Source of the DNA: CBDATY01 sp965200445
GTDB lineage: Bacteria > Bacillota_I > Bacilli_A > Mycoplasmatales > Mycoplasmataceae
NCBI GenBank assembly: GCA_965200445.1
Contig: OZ241341.1
Coordinates: 558,001 to 622,000 of the forward strand
Direction of reading: 5' to 3'
Length of the DNA: 64,000 bases
Of the stretch, positions 32,540-43,765 are shown one piece after another; position 1 is the stretch's first letter, and every line of letters begins with the position of its first letter. Under the pieces are notes generated by a model. The model was not told the origin of the DNA and did not search any database. It worked only from the letters and a program-made list of their open reading frames with translations. A program made the position numbers and the translations under genes.

Positions 32540-32899
32540 CTATTTTAGTTCCACAGTGGCACCAATTTCCACTAATTGGTTTTTCAAGTCTTCCCCTTCT
32601 TCTTGGTTAATTTTTTCCTTAACAATGAATGGTAATTTGTCAAGCGCTTTTTTAGCTTCCATTAATCCCTTACCAGTTAATTTACCAACCAATTTAATCA
32701 CAGCAACCTTAGATTGCCCTAGTTCGGTTAGAACTACATTCACTTCACTTGATTCTTCTTCTGCTTTTTGACCACTGTCACCAGTTGCGATAGCCGCAGC
32801 AGCTACTACACCAAAATGGTCCTCAATTGTTTTTACTAAATCATTTAATTCAGTAATGGTCATTTTTTCTAAAGCTTTAATAATTTCGTCTTTTGTCAT
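32540..32899 (-). CDS. rplL: Ribosomal protein bL12 (L7/L12)
   Basis: 119 residues, the stalk protein that recruits translational GTPases. MTITELNDLVKTIEDHFGV is the N-terminal dimerisation region, an Ala-rich hinge follows (VVAAAAIATGD), and the C-terminal domain has KVAVIKLVGKLTGKGLMEAK and LVEIGATVELK. Length is normal (about 120). It follows rplJ by 27 bases with a good ribosome-binding site, as in most bacteria. Confidence 0.98.
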   Translation of the reverse strand: MTKDEIIKALEKMTITELNDLVKTIEDHFGVVAAAAIATGDSGQKAEEESSEVNVVLTELGQSKVAVIKLVGKLTGKGLMEAKKALDKLPFIVKEKINQEEGEDLKNQLVEIGATVELK

Positions 32900-32926
32900 T
32901 TTAATTTCCTTTCTTGTGTGTTTTAG

Positions 32927-33430
32927 TTAAGCAGCTGTTTGCATTTTACTAGCAGCAATTTCTTTGATAGCAATAGCAAATTTAACTAATGGATATTGAA
33001 GACTATTAGCTAACATTGCTAATGATTCTTCACGGGTAGGCAGTAGCGCTAGTGCTACTAGTTCAGCTCGGTTAATTACTTTACTGTCAATTACCGCTGC
33101 TTTTAACCGTAATTTCTTATATTTCTTATTAAGCTTGGCAATACTTTTAGCCACAGCGATTGCTTCTTCAGAACCTATAAAAATAAAGCTGTTGGGTCCT
33201 GTGAGATGATCGCTAATTGCTTCATATTGTGATCCAATTAACGCCTTTTTGAATAACCGGTTTTTATAAATAATGACCTTAGCACTAAACTGTTTTAATA
33301 TCTGACGCACTTCATCAAAAGCAGCTACGGTTAAGCCGTGGTATTCAATCACAATTAACGCTTGAGCTTTGGTTAATTGGTCTTTAATGGCTTGGACAAC
33401 ACTTTGTTTAACTATAATGTTAGGACGCAT
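32927..33430 (-). CDS. rplJ: Ribosomal protein uL10
   Basis: 167 residues. VKQSVVQAIKDQLTKAQALI and VIEYHGLTVAAFDEVRQILK are the usual L10 N-terminal features, then VIIYKNRLFKKALIG and the C-terminal helix that binds L12 dimers. L10 anchors the L12 stalk to 23S rRNA and represses its own mRNA by binding the leader. A structured leader with an attenuator hairpin lies upstream (33479-33620). Confidence 0.96.
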   Translation of the reverse strand: MRPNIIVKQSVVQAIKDQLTKAQALIVIEYHGLTVAAFDEVRQILKQFSAKVIIYKNRLFKKALIGSQYEAISDHLTGPNSFIFIGSEEAIAVAKSIAKLNKKYKKLRLKAAVIDSKVINRAELVALALLPTREESLAMLANSLQYPLVKFAIAIKEIAASKMQTAA

Positions 33431-33478
33431 CTATTCATTAATTCCTTTCCTTCTCAATGGTTTCTAAGCAGTATTATT

Positions 33479-33620
33479 AAAAAAAATAACCCTTATGAAT
33501 CCATAAGAGTTAAGCAGCAAATACTGATTGGAGATAACCTCGGCAACTTATTAAGATAATGTATCTGTTGCTGTCTTTGGACTCTAATAATACAAAAGGA
33601 TTATACCAAAAAATAATCTA
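33479..33620 (-). ncRNA. L10 leader with attenuator
   Basis: Minus-strand leader of rplJ-rplL. It contains GACAGCAACAG and TTGCCGAGGTTA, resembling the L10-binding core of the Firmicute L10 leader, then a hairpin AACTCTTATG-GAT-TCATAAGGGTT at 33487-33512 followed by eight T, which is a typical attenuator. In the known system excess L10 (with L12) binds the core and favours termination. The upstream boundary is estimated. Confidence 0.68.
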
Positions 33621-33637
33621 CTTAGCATTAAATAAAA

Positions 33638-34792
33638 TTAATGATTTCAAGGCCACGTTCAAGTGCGTGATCCTTTTTTCCGTCGAATTAATATTAGGGG
33701 CACCGAGATGACAAAAAACAAAATGACCATAGCCAGAATAAAGCAAGCTAAACAAACGCGGTTAGTGCGTTTGCTAATATCACGAATTTGTTCATTGTTC
33801 ATGACTTCTGATCCGAAGTATCCCACAATATTAGCTTTACGTCGTTTGGAAAGGATAATGCTAAACCCATGGATAAAAACTAAACTACACAATACTACTG
33901 CCGCAATGGTTATTGATGTGCTTAAATCTGGCACATCACCTAATGATCAAAAAGCAAAACTAAACGCTTCACCGGCATGTTGGTTGAAAAAGATGAGAAA
34001 GCCTATGACAATCAGTAGCAAAATATAAGTCGGTATTAACACTCAGTTAAAAATAATGTTGCGCTTAATTAGCCGTTTAAAATTAGTCAGGATAAATTGC
34101 GGTAAATTATTAATGCCGTGCCGTAGGTTACGAATGTAGCTATTAGATTCTCGGACAATTAACTGCATGCCAAAAATACCACTGGTAAAAATCATAAAAA
34201 ATATGATTAAAGCAATAATAGAGATTCATCCTTGCGGAATGTATTTAACCGGAATACCTAATTTAGCACTACTACTAGCTGGTGCATAAAAGAGTGCTAC
34301 TAAAAAGATGCAGCAAGCACTACCCAGTAATCCTAAAATGATAAACACAAAATTTCTTCATTTTTCTGAACGAATTTCCTTCGCCACCGCTTTAGGGATG
34401 ACAGAATTAGCTTCTACAATTGAAATTGGGTTATTGGTATAAGCCAGAACAGGATTAGGATGAAAAGTCTGATTCTGGAAAGGTGTCTGCACATTATGGT
34501 GCTGATAGTTAGGCATTGATTGATAACTGTGCTCAGCGGTTGCTTCATGATAAGCAGTTATCGGTGGGTTGTTGTAAGCGATGGTTTTATCTTGTGGGGC
34601 GGTTATGTGCAAGTTGGGTTTTTGCTGAGGTGATTTAAACATTTCTCACGCCGGTTGGGTATTGTCGTTGAATGGAGCAGCATTTGAACCAGGATGGGTG
34701 TTTGTTCCCGAGTCAGGATGACCTAAATAATTTTCATTATTTAAGTAATTATTAAATTTATAATGCTTTTTAAATTTTGGTTTTTTCTTCAT
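33638..34792 (-). CDS. Membrane protein with long Asn/His/Pro-rich N-terminal tail
   Basis: 384 residues when TGAs are Trp; the stop is TAA at 33638-33640. Residues 1-145 are low complexity and probably disordered (YNNPPITAYHEATAEH, MPNYQHHNVQTPFQNQ). The rest has about five hydrophobic segments (FVFIILGLLGSACCIFLVAL, WISIIALIIFFMIFTSGIF, WVLIPTYILLLIVIGFLIFF, IAAVVLCSLVFIHGF, FILAMVILFFVISVPLI). RESNSYIRNLRHGINNLP between spans may be a family signature; it recalls MSC_0882-type Mollicute proteins, an identification from memory. The start overlaps the preceding gene by 23 bases. Confidence 0.68.
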
Positions 34793-35084
34793 TCTGCTTT
34801 AGACTTTTAGGTTTAGGGCGTTTTTTATTTTGAAATTTTTTAATTGATTTCATAATTTCCAGATCAGTGTCTTCGACTATTTTGTTAAACTTTAGTTCAC
34901 TTTTAATCGTTTTAAAATCTTGATTGATTAATTTACGATTTTTGCCTAGTTTAAAGTAACTCAATAGCAGAAAGATTAACAATAGCGCAACAATAATCCC
35001 CGCTATAATCATTAGAATTAATGTCAAAGGCACTGTTAAGTTTAAAACTTTAATAGTGTTCGAAAAAAATAAAACTCAAATCAT
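34770..35084 (-). CDS. Small membrane-anchored basic protein
   Basis: 104 residues from the ATG at 35082-35084, with one TGA as Trp. One hydrophobic segment (LTLILMIIAGIIVALLLIFLL) is followed by a strongly basic tail (KKFQNKKRPKPKSLKQNEEK). The 3' end overlaps the following membrane gene by 23 bases, so the two are likely coupled. The alternative start GTG at 35033 would cut the protein just before the membrane segment. Family unknown. Confidence 0.6.
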
Positions 35085-35140
35085 CGTCTTTATATTATAT
35101 CTTATCTGAAAAGCTCGCGCTTGTTATAGGACAGCTGCAA

Positions 35141-35794
35141 TTATGCTTCGTTTAAGATTGCTTCATCATCAGAAGGCAGTCCAAATGAAATTTCATTGTA
35201 AAGATTTCAATAATTAACAATGGTGTTGACAAGACTCATCACTTCGTACACATCATTATCATTGTTCAGTACTGCGTTCAAGTCTAATTCGATAAATTCG
35301 CTGTCTAAATAATGTACTAGATTGCTGTATAGTCGCTGTTTGAAAAGAGCATTAAATTGATTTAAAGCATTTTTAGCATGAGATTTTTCAAAAATATTTT
35401 GGATGGTTTCGCAGGCAGCTACCAAAAAGTGGTGCTTTTTGGGGACATACAAAATATTGTGGGCGGCATGAATTGTCGCTACACTATTCGTATACATTTC
35501 TTCGAGTTCATATAAAAACTTCGTGAGATCATCAGAGGGATGGCGAAATAGATTATTAATAGCTACATAAATTTGATTGATAAATTGCTGATAATTATCT
35601 ACTAGAACTTTCAAAGACATTGAACTTGTTTGAGCAGCAATATATCCCTTAATATCAGCCATAATTTGCTTAATTTCGACTCATTGTTCTTTGCCTGCAA
35701 ATAGTTTTTGGAGTGGTGCTAAGTAATTAATGTAATTGGTTAATTGTTTACCGATGATTTCTGTAAATTTTTGAATTTGAACTTTGTTTTCCAT
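35141..35794 (-). CDS. Soluble helical protein of unknown function
   Basis: 217 residues, mostly helical by composition and with no membrane span (KFTEIIGKQLTNYINYLAPL, FIELDLNAVLNNDNDVYEVM). The start ATG overlaps the ABC exporter stop (TAATG), so it is translationally coupled to it. Two TGAs are Trp. It has no motif that I recognise. The coupling suggests an accessory role to the exporter, which is inference. Confidence 0.7.
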
Positions 35795-37683
35795 TATTTC
35801 ATTAATCCTGCGTCATATAATTGCTTAAAGCGGCCTGGTTGATCTTTTAGGCTGTCAAATTTACCGGTCTGTACTACCCCGACATCACGTTGTAGCACTA
35901 AAATCGAATCAACATTTTTAATAGTAGTTAGCCGGTGGGCAATAATGACTGTGGTGCGTCCTTTCATTAATAGGTTTAACTCAGCTTGAATTTCTTTTTC
36001 AATAATGTTATCAAGCGATGATGTAGCTTCATCTAAAATTAAAACCTTGGGGTTGCGCAAGAACATTCGGGCAATGACCAAGCGTTGTTTTTGACCACCG
36101 GATAAAATAAAGCCATGCTCACCAATTAAAGTATTAAATTTTTTAGGTAAGGAATTAATAAAATCATATAAATTAGCTTTTTTAGCTGCTACTTCAATTA
36201 ATTTTTGATCATCTACATCACTGCCGTACGCGATGTTTTCGTAGAAATCACCAAATAAAATTTCTGGTTCTTGCTCAACATATCCAATTTGATCCAGATA
36301 AGATTTTAGGTTTAATTTTTTAAGATCATATTTGCCATTAATCATAATTTGGCCATCAACAGGATCGTATAACCTGAGAAATAAATTAGAAATAGTGGTT
36401 TTTCCAACTCCTGATTCACCTACTAAGGCATAGGAATGATTATTTTGAAAGGTAAAGTTAAAGCGATTTAAAATTAATTCATTCGGTTCATAACCAAATG
36501 TAACATTTTTAAAAGTAATGTTTTTAATTGCTTCTGGGATCTCCATACCATCTTTATGCGGGTCGATGGTGCGTTCTTGCACTAAAATTTCGTTAATGCG
36601 TCAAGCACTAGAGGATGCTGTAGCTAACCCCCCTAGCAACATAACAAACTGAGCAATCGGAAAAATTAGCGAATTAACAGCAGTCGTGAACCCAATCATC
36701 ACAGTCGGATTTAGTTTGCCTTGGTTCACATAAATAATTCCCACCAGTAAAGAAATAATATTTAAAGATGTTAGCCCTGTGAAGACCACAGCCATAATTA
36801 AAGACTGCGTTCTAACAGTCCGCATCGAAGCCTTATAGTACGATTTATGCACTTGCTTAAATCGTTCTTTTTCGTATTCCACAGTTCCCATAGTTTTAAT
36901 AAGTCGAATAGAATTAATGCGATCATTCACATCACCATTAATCGCAGAAACCACTTTTCTTTGTTGATACCATTTTCTTCTTAAAATAGAAAACGCTCCG
37001 GCTGTAGAAGCGGTTAGTAAAAACGCAGATCCAATAACTATGGCAGCTAATTTAATTTCGGTTGAGGCATATGAGATAGTTTGCCCGTCAGGTTGCACCA
37101 CCTTATTTTGTAAAGTGAATAAAATGGCGACAGAACCAAAAAAGACAAATATGCTATTGAAGAATTGGGTTGGAATTTGAAATATTTGTTGGCCAATAAT
37201 CTGGGTATCAGAAATTAACTTAGTTAATAACTCTCCCTTTTTTTTATCGCGGTAGTAAGCAATATCAAAATCCAATAGTTTGTTAAGAATTCTTACACGG
37301 AGATCAATTTGAATTAATTGCGCAATGTACCCGCCTACTCATCTCTGAAAAAAGCGCATAACACCACTTAAAAAAAAGGCTGCTCCAAAGCCAATTGCTC
37401 AGTATATCAAAACTTGATTAGATAAAGGCATTTTGTTACCAAAAATACTGTTTGATAGCTCCGTAAAAATAATGTTGGTTAGTTTGGGAATAGCAACAGT
37501 AATGCCAGCAATTACCAAAGTAAAGGTTATGAACCCGGCTCAGGCTCAAATATAGGGTTGAAAATAATAAAGCAACAATTTAAAAAAGCCAGATGTCCCT
37601 TTTTGCTTGCTCTGATCTTTAAAATTGGACTCAGCAATCTGATCATACCGCTCTTGCAACTCTTTAAATTTATATTCAGACAT
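35794..37683 (-). CDS. ABC exporter, fused membrane and ATPase domains
   Basis: 629 residues. The N-terminal half has about six membrane spans with an exporter-type intracellular loop region (DFDIAYYRDKKKGELLTKLI, a common type I exporter motif). The C-terminal ATPase has Walker A GESGVGKTT, Q-loop YVEQEPEILFGD, signature LSGGQKQRLVIARM, Walker B VLILDEATSSLD and H-loop IIAHRLTTI. It is a half-transporter that would dimerise; the family exports lipids, peptides or drugs. Many TGAs are Trp. It heads a unit whose next genes overlap it. Confidence 0.92.
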
Positions 37684-37729
37684 GTTTAGAATAGTGTTCT
37701 TTTAATGATAGTAATACTTCTTATTTTTA

Positions 37730-39724
37730 TTATAAAGTTAATTTGATAGTTTTGTTTTCTTTAGGAGATTTTTTAGTTGGTGCTAGTGGCTTTTTTTGAG
37801 CACTATAGGGTTTAACATAATCACATTTCGTTTCGCGGTATAGCGAACAACCCCAAAATGGTTTTTGACGAGGGCCATATTTGAGTGTCACTAAACCAGA
37901 TTTACATTTAGGACAAGGTTCGGTTGCTTGAATCAGATTTTCAATATAGCGGCACTTCGGAAAGTTTGAACAGCCAATGAATTTACCGTAGCGCCCATTA
38001 CGGTAAACCAAATCATGATTGCATTTAGGACAATTTTTATTAACTTTTTCCACCGGTAGAGCAGGAACGCTGACTAATAATTCTTCTACTTGTTTTTCAA
38101 ATGATGGTCAAAAACGCTCTAAGATATCAGTATGTTTCATTTTACCGGCAGCTACAGCGTTTAATTTTTGTTCTACATCAGCTGTGTATTGTTCATTAAT
38201 AATGTCTGAAAACCCTTTCTGTAAAAAATCATGAACTAAAAACCCACTAGCTTGTGGCACAATAGATTTATTTATAATTTGCACATAATTGCGCTTAGTT
38301 AAGATATTAATAATCAGTCCATAGGTCGATGGCCTACCAATCCCTAATTCTTCTAATGTTTCAATTAATTTAGCAATTGAGTAACGATACGGTGGATTAG
38401 AAAAACTTTGCGTTGCTTCTATGGCTGGGATAGTTACTGTACTGTCTAATTTACCAATGGTTTTTAAAGTTTGGTTTTGAAATTCAGAGTTAGCATATTT
38501 TAAAAACCCTTGGAATACACACTCACGGCTAGTAGCTTGAAATTGATAATTAGCGTTATCTAAAATGATTTTATGATGACGGAATTCAGCATCACTCATT
38601 AACGACCCCAAACTGCGGTTTCAAATTAACTGGTATAGCTTTCACTCCTTAAGGGGTAATATGCTTTTTAAATCAGCAGGACAATACTTTAAATGTGTGA
38701 TTCTGATTGCTTCATGAGCATCCTGTACTAATTCACTTTTATTAACAAAGCTAATGTTTTTATTAACATATGCTGCCCCGTGTTTTTTAGTAATGTATTT
38801 TTGTGCTTCCTGAGAAAATCGAGAAGAAATACGAATAGAGTCAGTGCGAGGATAAGTAATAAGGCTTTTTAAAGTGTTATCAATCATACAACCTTCATAC
38901 AACTTTTGTGCTAAAAAAGCAGTTTGGGATGCTGAAAAGTTTAGGAGATTAGCAGCATCTTGCATTAAAGTTGATGTCCGATAAGGCTTAAAAGCTTTTT
39001 GGAATTTTTGCTTGCTGCTTATTGCTATAATTTTAAAATTAGGTTGTAACTGATTTGCTATAGCTTCTACTTCCGCTTGGTTATGAATAGTTAATTTTTT
39101 ATTATTAAATTTACTTAAACTAAAAATAACATCTTGTGCATTCGCACGAATGGTTCAATATTCTTCTGGTTTAAACGCTTTCCTGACGTTTTCTCGTTCA
39201 ATAATGAGTTTAAGAGCAACTGATTGAACTCGTCCTGCTGAACGCATTTTAATTTTGTTTTGGAGTAAGAAACTAAGGCGAAATCCAATCATGCGGTCTA
39301 GCATACGACGGACTTCTTGGGCACGGACTAGATTATAATTAATTGCTTTTTCTTGGTTAAAGGAAGATAAAATTTCTGACTTGGTAATTTCATGAAATCT
39401 GACGCGGGTACTTTTGTTTTGAATATCCAAAAAATTATTTAAATGGTAAGCAATAGCTTCCCCTTCGCGATCAGGGTCAGTTGCCAAAATTACTTTAGAG
39501 GCTTTATCGGTAGCTTTTTTTAATTTTAAAAATAGTTCTTTTTGTTCTTTAGCAATTCGGTACTGCGGGGTATAGGTTTCTAAATCAATTCCTAGTCGTA
39601 ATGCACCAGTTTTTTTTAATGCTGATATGTGACCGTTAGAAGAAATCACTTTATAACCACTGCCTAAATACTGTTCTACAGTTTTACATTTAGTGGGCGA
39701 TTCCATTATTACAACAGTTTTCAT
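37730..39724 (-). CDS. topA: DNA topoisomerase I
   Basis: 664 residues from ATG 39722-39724 (a TTG two codons upstream is possible but weaker). The N-terminal TOPRIM domain has VVIMESPTKCKTVEQYLG and ILATDPDREGEAIAYHL. The active-site Tyr is in LITYPRTDSIRIS. GRVQSVALKLI and GIGRPSTYGLIINIL are also typical. Two C-terminal zinc ribbons follow: CPKCNHDLVYRNGRYGKFIG and CPKCKSGLV..., each with four Cys. It relaxes negative supercoils. Several TGAs are Trp. Confidence 0.97.
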
Positions 39725-39805
39725 TACCAAAAAATTACCTTTTTATTATTTAATGCATCAATAAATACAACACTAGTTTAATAGCATAACAAAAAAAATT
39801 AATTT

Positions 39806-40444
39806 TTAGAAACATAAATTCAAATTTGTTTGTCCTAATGTTTTAATAGGTTTGTATGATTTACGATGCAAGGGACAAGTAAAATGCTTTTGAAGCGCCA
39901 TTTGATGTTGTTTGGTGCCATAACCTTTATGTTTGTTAAAACCATATTGTGGGTAAACTTTATGTCAAGCATTCATAATTTGATCGCGCGTTTCTTTAGC
40001 TAGAATACTGGCTGCGGCAATCGATTGCGATAAAGCATCACCTTTAATAATGCTGTAAGTGGTAAATTCCACTATAACCTGCTCTGCATCAATGAAACCA
40101 CAGACTTTTTCGTGTGAATTATGCTTTAATATGCGTAAATTTTTTTCCATCGCAAAAATTGAAGCACGCTTAGGATTTAATTTATCAACCTGTTTAACAG
40201 ACACGATTTCAATACAATATTGTAAAGCTTCATTCTTGATTTCATGAGCTAATTGTTTTCTTTGCGCAGCTGTTAATATTTTGCTATCTTGAATTAAAGG
40301 ATTATAAAATTCATTAGGTAAAATCACACTTGCCACTACCAAAGGGCCTGCTCAAGCACCCCTACCAGCCTCATCACAACCAATTAAATAATAATCAGGA
40401 GGTAAACCATGGCTTTTGAGAAAATCACTTTCAAATTTATTCAT
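39806..40444 (-). CDS. rnhB: Ribonuclease HII
   Basis: 212 residues. [20 protein letters not shown] carries the DEAGRG active-site Asp-Glu pair (the Trp is a TGA codon), then [17 protein letters not shown], a mid-protein CGFIDAEQV in place of the usual LVDG-type strand, and [12 protein letters not shown]. The enzyme removes ribonucleotides from DNA. The end ...[10 protein letters not shown] is at TAA 39806-39808. The start overlaps the rbgA stop by 8 bases, and rbgA-rnhB adjacency is a common Firmicute arrangement. Confidence 0.94.
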
Positions 40445-41303
40445 ATCATTCTATGTCCGTAGGCTTTTCCCAACTGCATCGAAATTTGGTTTGATTAGCA
40501 ATCACACTAAAAATCTTATTGTAAACTTCTTCTAAGGAATTTGCAGGCCAGAGTGCTTGACCCATTTTGATGATTTCATCATGGATAAGTGCAGTGTTAG
40601 GTCAACTATATTGAAACAGAATTTGCATAGCATCAGGATACAATACCAATATTTTATTAATCAAAATTAATACCAACTCTTGAATTGGTAAAACCTTATT
40701 GTTAATAGCTTGCAAAATTGATAAATTAACTTGCGCAGCATTGCTCTCTATTTTGGGCCATAGTACACCGGGTGTATCCATCATTAATCAATTTGATCGG
40801 ACTTTATATCACTGCTGACCCTTAGTAAAACCTGGTATGTTACCAACTCCTGCTTTTTTATGAGTTAAAACATTATTGATAAAAGTAGATTTACCAACAT
40901 TGGGAACACCAATAATCATCATTTTTCATATTGGGTTAACAATTCCTAAGCGTTTTTTACGAATAATTTCAGTAGCTAAAATCTGATTAGTGATTTGTCA
41001 AAATTTTTTCTGACTAAATCTGATTTTAGAATTAATCAGTAAATAAGGAATATGATTTTTATCAAAAAAAACTTTTCATTCAGCAGTAACCACAGGATCA
41101 GCTAGATCAATCTTATTTATAATGAAAAGACTTTTTGCTCGATGGTTTTTAATTAATTTCTGCACCAAAGGGTTAGTAGTAGAAAATGGTGCTCTGGCAT
41201 CAATCACCTGAATAATTAAATCAAAAAGAGCAATTTTTTGGGTGATTTCATCAATTGCTTTTTTCATATGGCCAGGGAACCAATTTATATGAAGATCTTG
41301 CAT
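40437..41303 (-). CDS. rbgA: Ribosome biogenesis GTPase RbgA (YlqF)
   Basis: 288 residues, a circularly permuted GTPase. INWFPGHMKKAIDEI is the RbgA signature, followed by the motif order G4 (IINKIDLAD), G5 (INSKI), G1 (IIGVPNVGKSTFIN) and G3 (MMDTPGVLWP). RbgA is needed for late 50S assembly. Its gene follows a degenerate paralogue and rplS, and the protein acts on the subunit that contains L19's neighbours. It ends with TGA as Trp then TAA, overlapping rnhB. Confidence 0.96.
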
Positions 41304-41308
41304 AAGTT

Positions 41309-42202
41309 TTATTGAGGAGGTATTTCTAAAGAGAAGTTCTTAATGAAATTATTTTTGATGTCCTGATGAAATTTGATAAACACCTGAGTGCCATCAATAT
41401 TATTAAATTCGTTATTAAGCCCTCGGTTAACAGCAATCATATTGATGTAGCGGTTTAATACTTCAGGTTGCAAAACCTTGCTAGCTTGCGCGGGGGTAAT
41501 ATTCAAATTATATGCTTTATTCAAACTCTTAAAATTATATTTGAATAAACTAACAAAGGCTTGCGTAGCTAAAGCCATTATAGAGGTTTCGCCAATGTTA
41601 ATTTTGTTCAAAATTTTAAGATTTAAAATTTGCTGAGGTAATTCCTTGAGATTTGCCTTTAAAACAGGGATCGTGTCTCATACTTTTATAGTATCGGTTA
41701 TTTGATGCAGAGTATTTTTGTGCGTTATTTTATCCAGTAGTGATCGGTTAGGGATACGATCATTATGACCCTTAAGTTTATTAATGAGAGTTTTCTTACC
41801 AACCCGCGGAGCACCTATGGTAACAATGGTTTGCGGTTTATGAGATTGTTGATGGCTATCATTTGGCATAATAGCTTCTTTTTGTAAAAGCTTGATTAAA
41901 TCTTCAATATTGTGTTTATCAAAAAAATGATCAGGAACAACAAACCGGTTTTGCTGGTTATAAAAATTTTGCCAAGCCTGATTTCACACAGGATTAGCAA
42001 TATCTTTAAAGCTAAAATAGATAATTCTAGGAATACCCTTTAATGCAGCATCATTATAGTTTAATAAATCAGCAGTAGAAATTGGAATTCTAGCATCAAT
42101 TACTTCAATAATGAGGTCTGCTTGAGCGGCTAATTGTGAAACCTTTTGGAGTTTTTTTTGCTTTAAACCAGGTGGTGAGGTTTCACCCAAAGAATATGAC
42201 AT
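41309..42202 (-). CDS. Degenerate RbgA-like GTPase paralogue
   Basis: 297 residues. The fold order matches RbgA (LAAQADLIIEVIDARIPIST equals the RbgA start region), but the GTP-binding motifs are eroded: the G4 NKxD position reads SFKD (IIYFSFKDIANP), G1 is GAPRVGKKT with Lys in place of the Ser/Thr, and G3 is DTIP instead of DTPG. The N-terminal WFPGHM signature is also missing. Frame, spacing and start are intact, so it is probably translated but a poor GTPase. It lies between rplS and rbgA (5-6 base gaps). Confidence 0.85.
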
Positions 42203-42208
42203 ATTTGG

Positions 42209-42571
42209 TTATTTAGAAGTTTTTTTAACAATTTCCTTAATGCGGGCAGCTTTTCCGCTACGATTACGCATGTAATAAATACGAGCACGTCGCACTTTAC
42301 CACGCTTCACAATGGTTATTTTCTCAATTAACGGAGAGTGCAAGGCAAAAATTTTTTCTACTGCAACATTTTTTGTGACTTTTCTGATCAGCACAGAAGC
42401 AGTAATGCCAGAACCTTGGGTTTTGATCACAACACCTTCGAAGGTTTGAACACGAGTTTTATTTTCTTCAACAACCCTTGTTTCAATTCGAACAGTATCG
42501 CCTGATGAAATATAAGGCAGGTTGGTCTTTAATTGATCAGCAACAACTTCATTAGTTAGATTCATGTTCAT
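42209..42571 (-). CDS. rplS: Ribosomal protein bL19
   Basis: 120 residues. DTVRIETRVVEENKTRVQTF, EGVVIKTQGSGITASVLIRK and FALHSPLIEKITIVKRGKVR are typical, ending with RRARIYYMRNRSGKAARIKE. L19 sits at the 30S-50S interface. The order rpsP-rimM-trmD-rplS is conserved in most bacteria, and the start lies 3 bases after the trmD stop. Confidence 0.98.
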   Translation of the reverse strand: MNMNLTNEVVADQLKTNLPYISSGDTVRIETRVVEENKTRVQTFEGVVIKTQGSGITASVLIRKVTKNVAVEKIFALHSPLIEKITIVKRGKVRRARIYYMRNRSGKAARIKEIVKKTSK

Positions 42572-42573
42572 AG

Positions 42574-43257
42574 TTATAGGCCTTTCTTTTTTTGTTTTAA
42601 AATTAAATCAGGACGTTTAGTCTGCGTTTTAATAATTGATTGGCGATGACGCCATTCTTTGATATTCGAATGATGACCTGATAATAACACATCCGGCACC
42701 TTATTACCACGAAATACCAATGGTTTGGTGTACACAGGATGGTCTAAGAGACCATCTGTAAAAGACTCCATAATATGGGCTTTTTCGCTAATCACACCTG
42801 GGATTAAGCGGGCTATTGAATCAACCACAATCATAGCAGGTAATTCCCCGCCTGTCGTTATAAAATCTCCTATCGAAATTTCTCCATCAACATAGTCCCG
42901 AATACGTTCATCAAAACCTTCATAGTGCCCACAAACCAAAATAATATGTGATTCTTTGCTCATTTTGATCGCTATTTGCTGCTGTCAAGTTTGTCCTTGT
43001 GGACTTAATAGAAAGGTTTTGGATGAAGTAGTTTGGACTGACTCAATTGCTGCCACTACAATTGGCGCCATGAGCACCATACCAGCTCCACCACCAAATT
43101 GATAATCATCAACTTGTTTATGTTTACCGATCCCAAATTGGCGTAAATCCAATATTTCAATACCGATGATCTTTTTTTGCAAAGCATTTTTAATAATAGA
43201 ATGCTGTAAAAACCCTTGGTATAAATCAGGAAATAAAGTAATAATAGTAAATTTCAT
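42574..43257 (-). CDS. trmD: tRNA (guanine37-N1)-methyltransferase
   Basis: 227 residues. [20 protein letters not shown] and [16 protein letters not shown] are TrmD signatures. The knotted SAM-binding region reads [20 protein letters not shown] followed by [17 protein letters not shown]. It methylates G37 of tRNAs reading CNN codons and so limits frameshifting. One TGA inside (near 42984) is Trp. It sits between rimM and rplS with minimal gaps. Confidence 0.98.
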
Positions 43258-43258
43258 T

Positions 43259-43765
43259 TTAAAAATCTCACAATTGCTTCAAAACTATTGTTTGGTGGTC
43301 ACGATCTATCTTGAGGATGAAATCATTAATATCAGGAATTAGAATATTCTTTTTAGTCTTATCTAAGTAAATCCGGAAATTGTTTTGAGCACCGTAATTT
43401 ACAACTTCCATCACATGACCAATTTTCTGATTCTGAAATATGACATTTCATTTGGCATAATCATTTTGATCATGGACAGCTGCTCATTTAATTAACTTCC
43501 GATTTATTCCTATTTGGAAACCAATTAATGGGAGTACAGCACTTCTATTATCAATTTCTAATAATTGAATTTTTAAAAGTTGCGGACTAATAAAGTGCAG
43601 GCTTTTTATTTGGCAAATCTTTACTTCTTCTGGAGCGTGAATATAAAGTTTTTGATGCAATCAATTAATGCTTTCAATTGGCTGATTGCTTTGGACGATA
43701 AACTCACCTGCTAATCCTTTTGCTTTGGTAATAACACCCAGGATTACTTCATATTGATGGGCCAT
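43259..43765 (-). CDS. rimM: Ribosome maturation factor RimM
   Basis: 168 residues, interrupted by several TGA (Trp) codons and so absent under the standard code. [20 protein letters not shown] matches the RimM N-terminus (G.I.K..G..GE), followed by a C-terminal PRC-barrel-like half (IGHVMEVVNYGAQNNFRIYL, ILIPDINDFILKID). It assists 30S head maturation together with S19. Position between rpsP and trmD confirms the call. Confidence 0.9.

Noticed and set aside
36600..37275. Separate permease and ATPase genes for the ABC exporter
   Set aside because: A TGA at the domain junction is Trp; both parts are in the same phase and form one 629-residue half-transporter.
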